Position numbers and translations under genes: made by a program. DNA of 5,525 bases, from positions 1 through 5,525 of the forward strand of contig JAANWY010000292.1 in the NCBI GenBank assembly GCA_018263655.1, written 5' to 3'. Shown here one piece after another: positions 5,030 through 5,525 of the stretch. Origin of the DNA: Anaerolineales bacterium (GTDB lineage Bacteria > Chloroflexota > Anaerolineae > Epilineales > JAANWY01). Under the pieces are notes generated by a model. It worked only from the letters and a program-made list of their open reading frames with translations. It searched no databases and was not told the DNA's origin. The first letter of the stretch is position 1. Every line of letters starts with the position of its first letter.

Positions 5030-5525
5030 CTGATCAACTCGCCCCACGTACGCCGGGGCGCGCCGGCGGAGGGTGCGGAGACGCCGGCAAGCTCTTGCAA
5101 GCGCCGGTTGAGCGTCAGCGACAGATGCGGCTCGCCGCGCGCCAGCCGCACCAGGAATGCGTCACGCTCGGCCGGCGACAGGCGAGCGATGGCCTCTTCC
5201 AGCGGGATGGCGGGCGCCTGTTGACGTAGCAGGCTGGCTTCGGCCGCGGCTTCGAGGAGACGCCCGTCCACATTGAAGAGCTCGACAAAATTCGTCAAGG
5301 ACGGAGAAGGCTTGCTCAGACCGGGCGGGACGGGCGGCTCGAGCTCGTCATCGCCAGCACCCTCAAGTTCGGCGGCTCGCAACCAGGCCAGGTACAGCAT
5401 CCGGTAGTCGCCTCGCAGCACATCATCACGCAGCCGGCTCAACGCGGAGAGCCGGCCTTCGCCCTCGACCCAGCCCATTCCGCCGTCTTCGTGCAGCGAA
5501 ATATCCAGGATCAAGTAGTCGCCGA
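5020..5525 (-). CDS. Uncharacterised bacterial protein, C-terminal part (5' end beyond window)
   Basis: The frame is open to the window edge and ends at TAA 5022-5020, giving 167 visible residues. Reading continues upstream of the TTG at 5514 (visible start GDYLILDISLHEDGG), so that TTG is probably not the start and the gene is cut by the window. Visible pattern: an acidic beta-like segment, then LRDDVLRGDYRMLYLAWL, an acidic stretch leading to LEPPVPPGL, a segment LTNFVELFNVDGRLLEAAAEAS, a helix LSPAERDAFLVRLARGEPHL, and a C-terminal Arg-rich helix ending RRLQEL. This resembles the C-terminal half of a widespread hypothetical protein family with no assigned role that I can name. There is no signal peptide or membrane segment in the visible part. 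It converges on the transporter operon and is probably unrelated to it. Confidence 0.8.
   Translation of the reverse strand, partial: GDYLILDISLHEDGGMGWVEGEGRLSALSRLRDDVLRGDYRMLYLAWLRAAELEGAGDDELEPPVPPGLSKPSPSLTNFVELFNVDGRLLEAAAEASLLRQQAPAIPLEEAIARLSPAERDAFLVRLARGEPHLSLTLNRRLQELAGVSAPSAGAPRRTWGELISIR

Noticed and set aside
4961..5224. + strand open frame opposite the partial - strand gene
   Set aside because: It is low-complexity and Arg/Ser-rich, lacks a ribosome site, and is antisense to a better-supported gene.

Overview
The window reads as about 60% GC bacterial chromosome carrying an ordinary nutrient-uptake operon. It holds four genes on the + strand: a solute-binding lipoprotein, two permeases of a Dpp/Opp-type (peptide/nickel family) ABC importer, and a DUF1028 Ntn-hydrolase-like protein. 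A fifth, partial gene of an uncharacterised family enters from the right edge on the - strand and converges on them. The Tat-type binding lipoprotein with a long charged leader, the dppBC order and the TTGCGTG-type dispersed hairpin all fit Chloroflexota (Anaerolineae/Caldilineae-like). This is an impression from sequence style, not a demonstrated placement.

Region 1-381 is a non-coding leader rich in repeats. It has an imperfect inverted repeat (5-58), two inverted copies of a short module (50-92 and 192-222), a perfect 18-bp inverted repeat enclosing the second copy (174-241), and a weak terminator-like hairpin with a T6 run (291-331). The binding protein starts at GTG 382 behind a strong AAAGGAGG site. 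A 154-nt gap follows, dominated by a long hairpin (2225-2275) capped by a GNRA-type tetraloop, before dppB (2357). dppC follows after 7 nt, and the DUF1028 gene after 6 nt, with its ribosome binding site inside the last codons of dppC. A 127-nt convergent gap with no convincing terminator separates it from the - strand gene.

The binding protein should capture a peptide-like or other small solute outside the membrane and deliver it to a DppB-DppC channel. The two ATPase subunits (DppD/DppF) that normally power such a channel are absent. They must be encoded elsewhere or be shared with another transporter. The DUF1028 protein is probably co-expressed and may act on the imported compound; that role is inference. 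I found no evidence of a defence system, CRISPR array, transposase, prophage or RNA gene. The items most worth a second look are the leader repeats, the intergenic hairpin, and the pairing of DUF1028 with an ATPase-less dppBC set.
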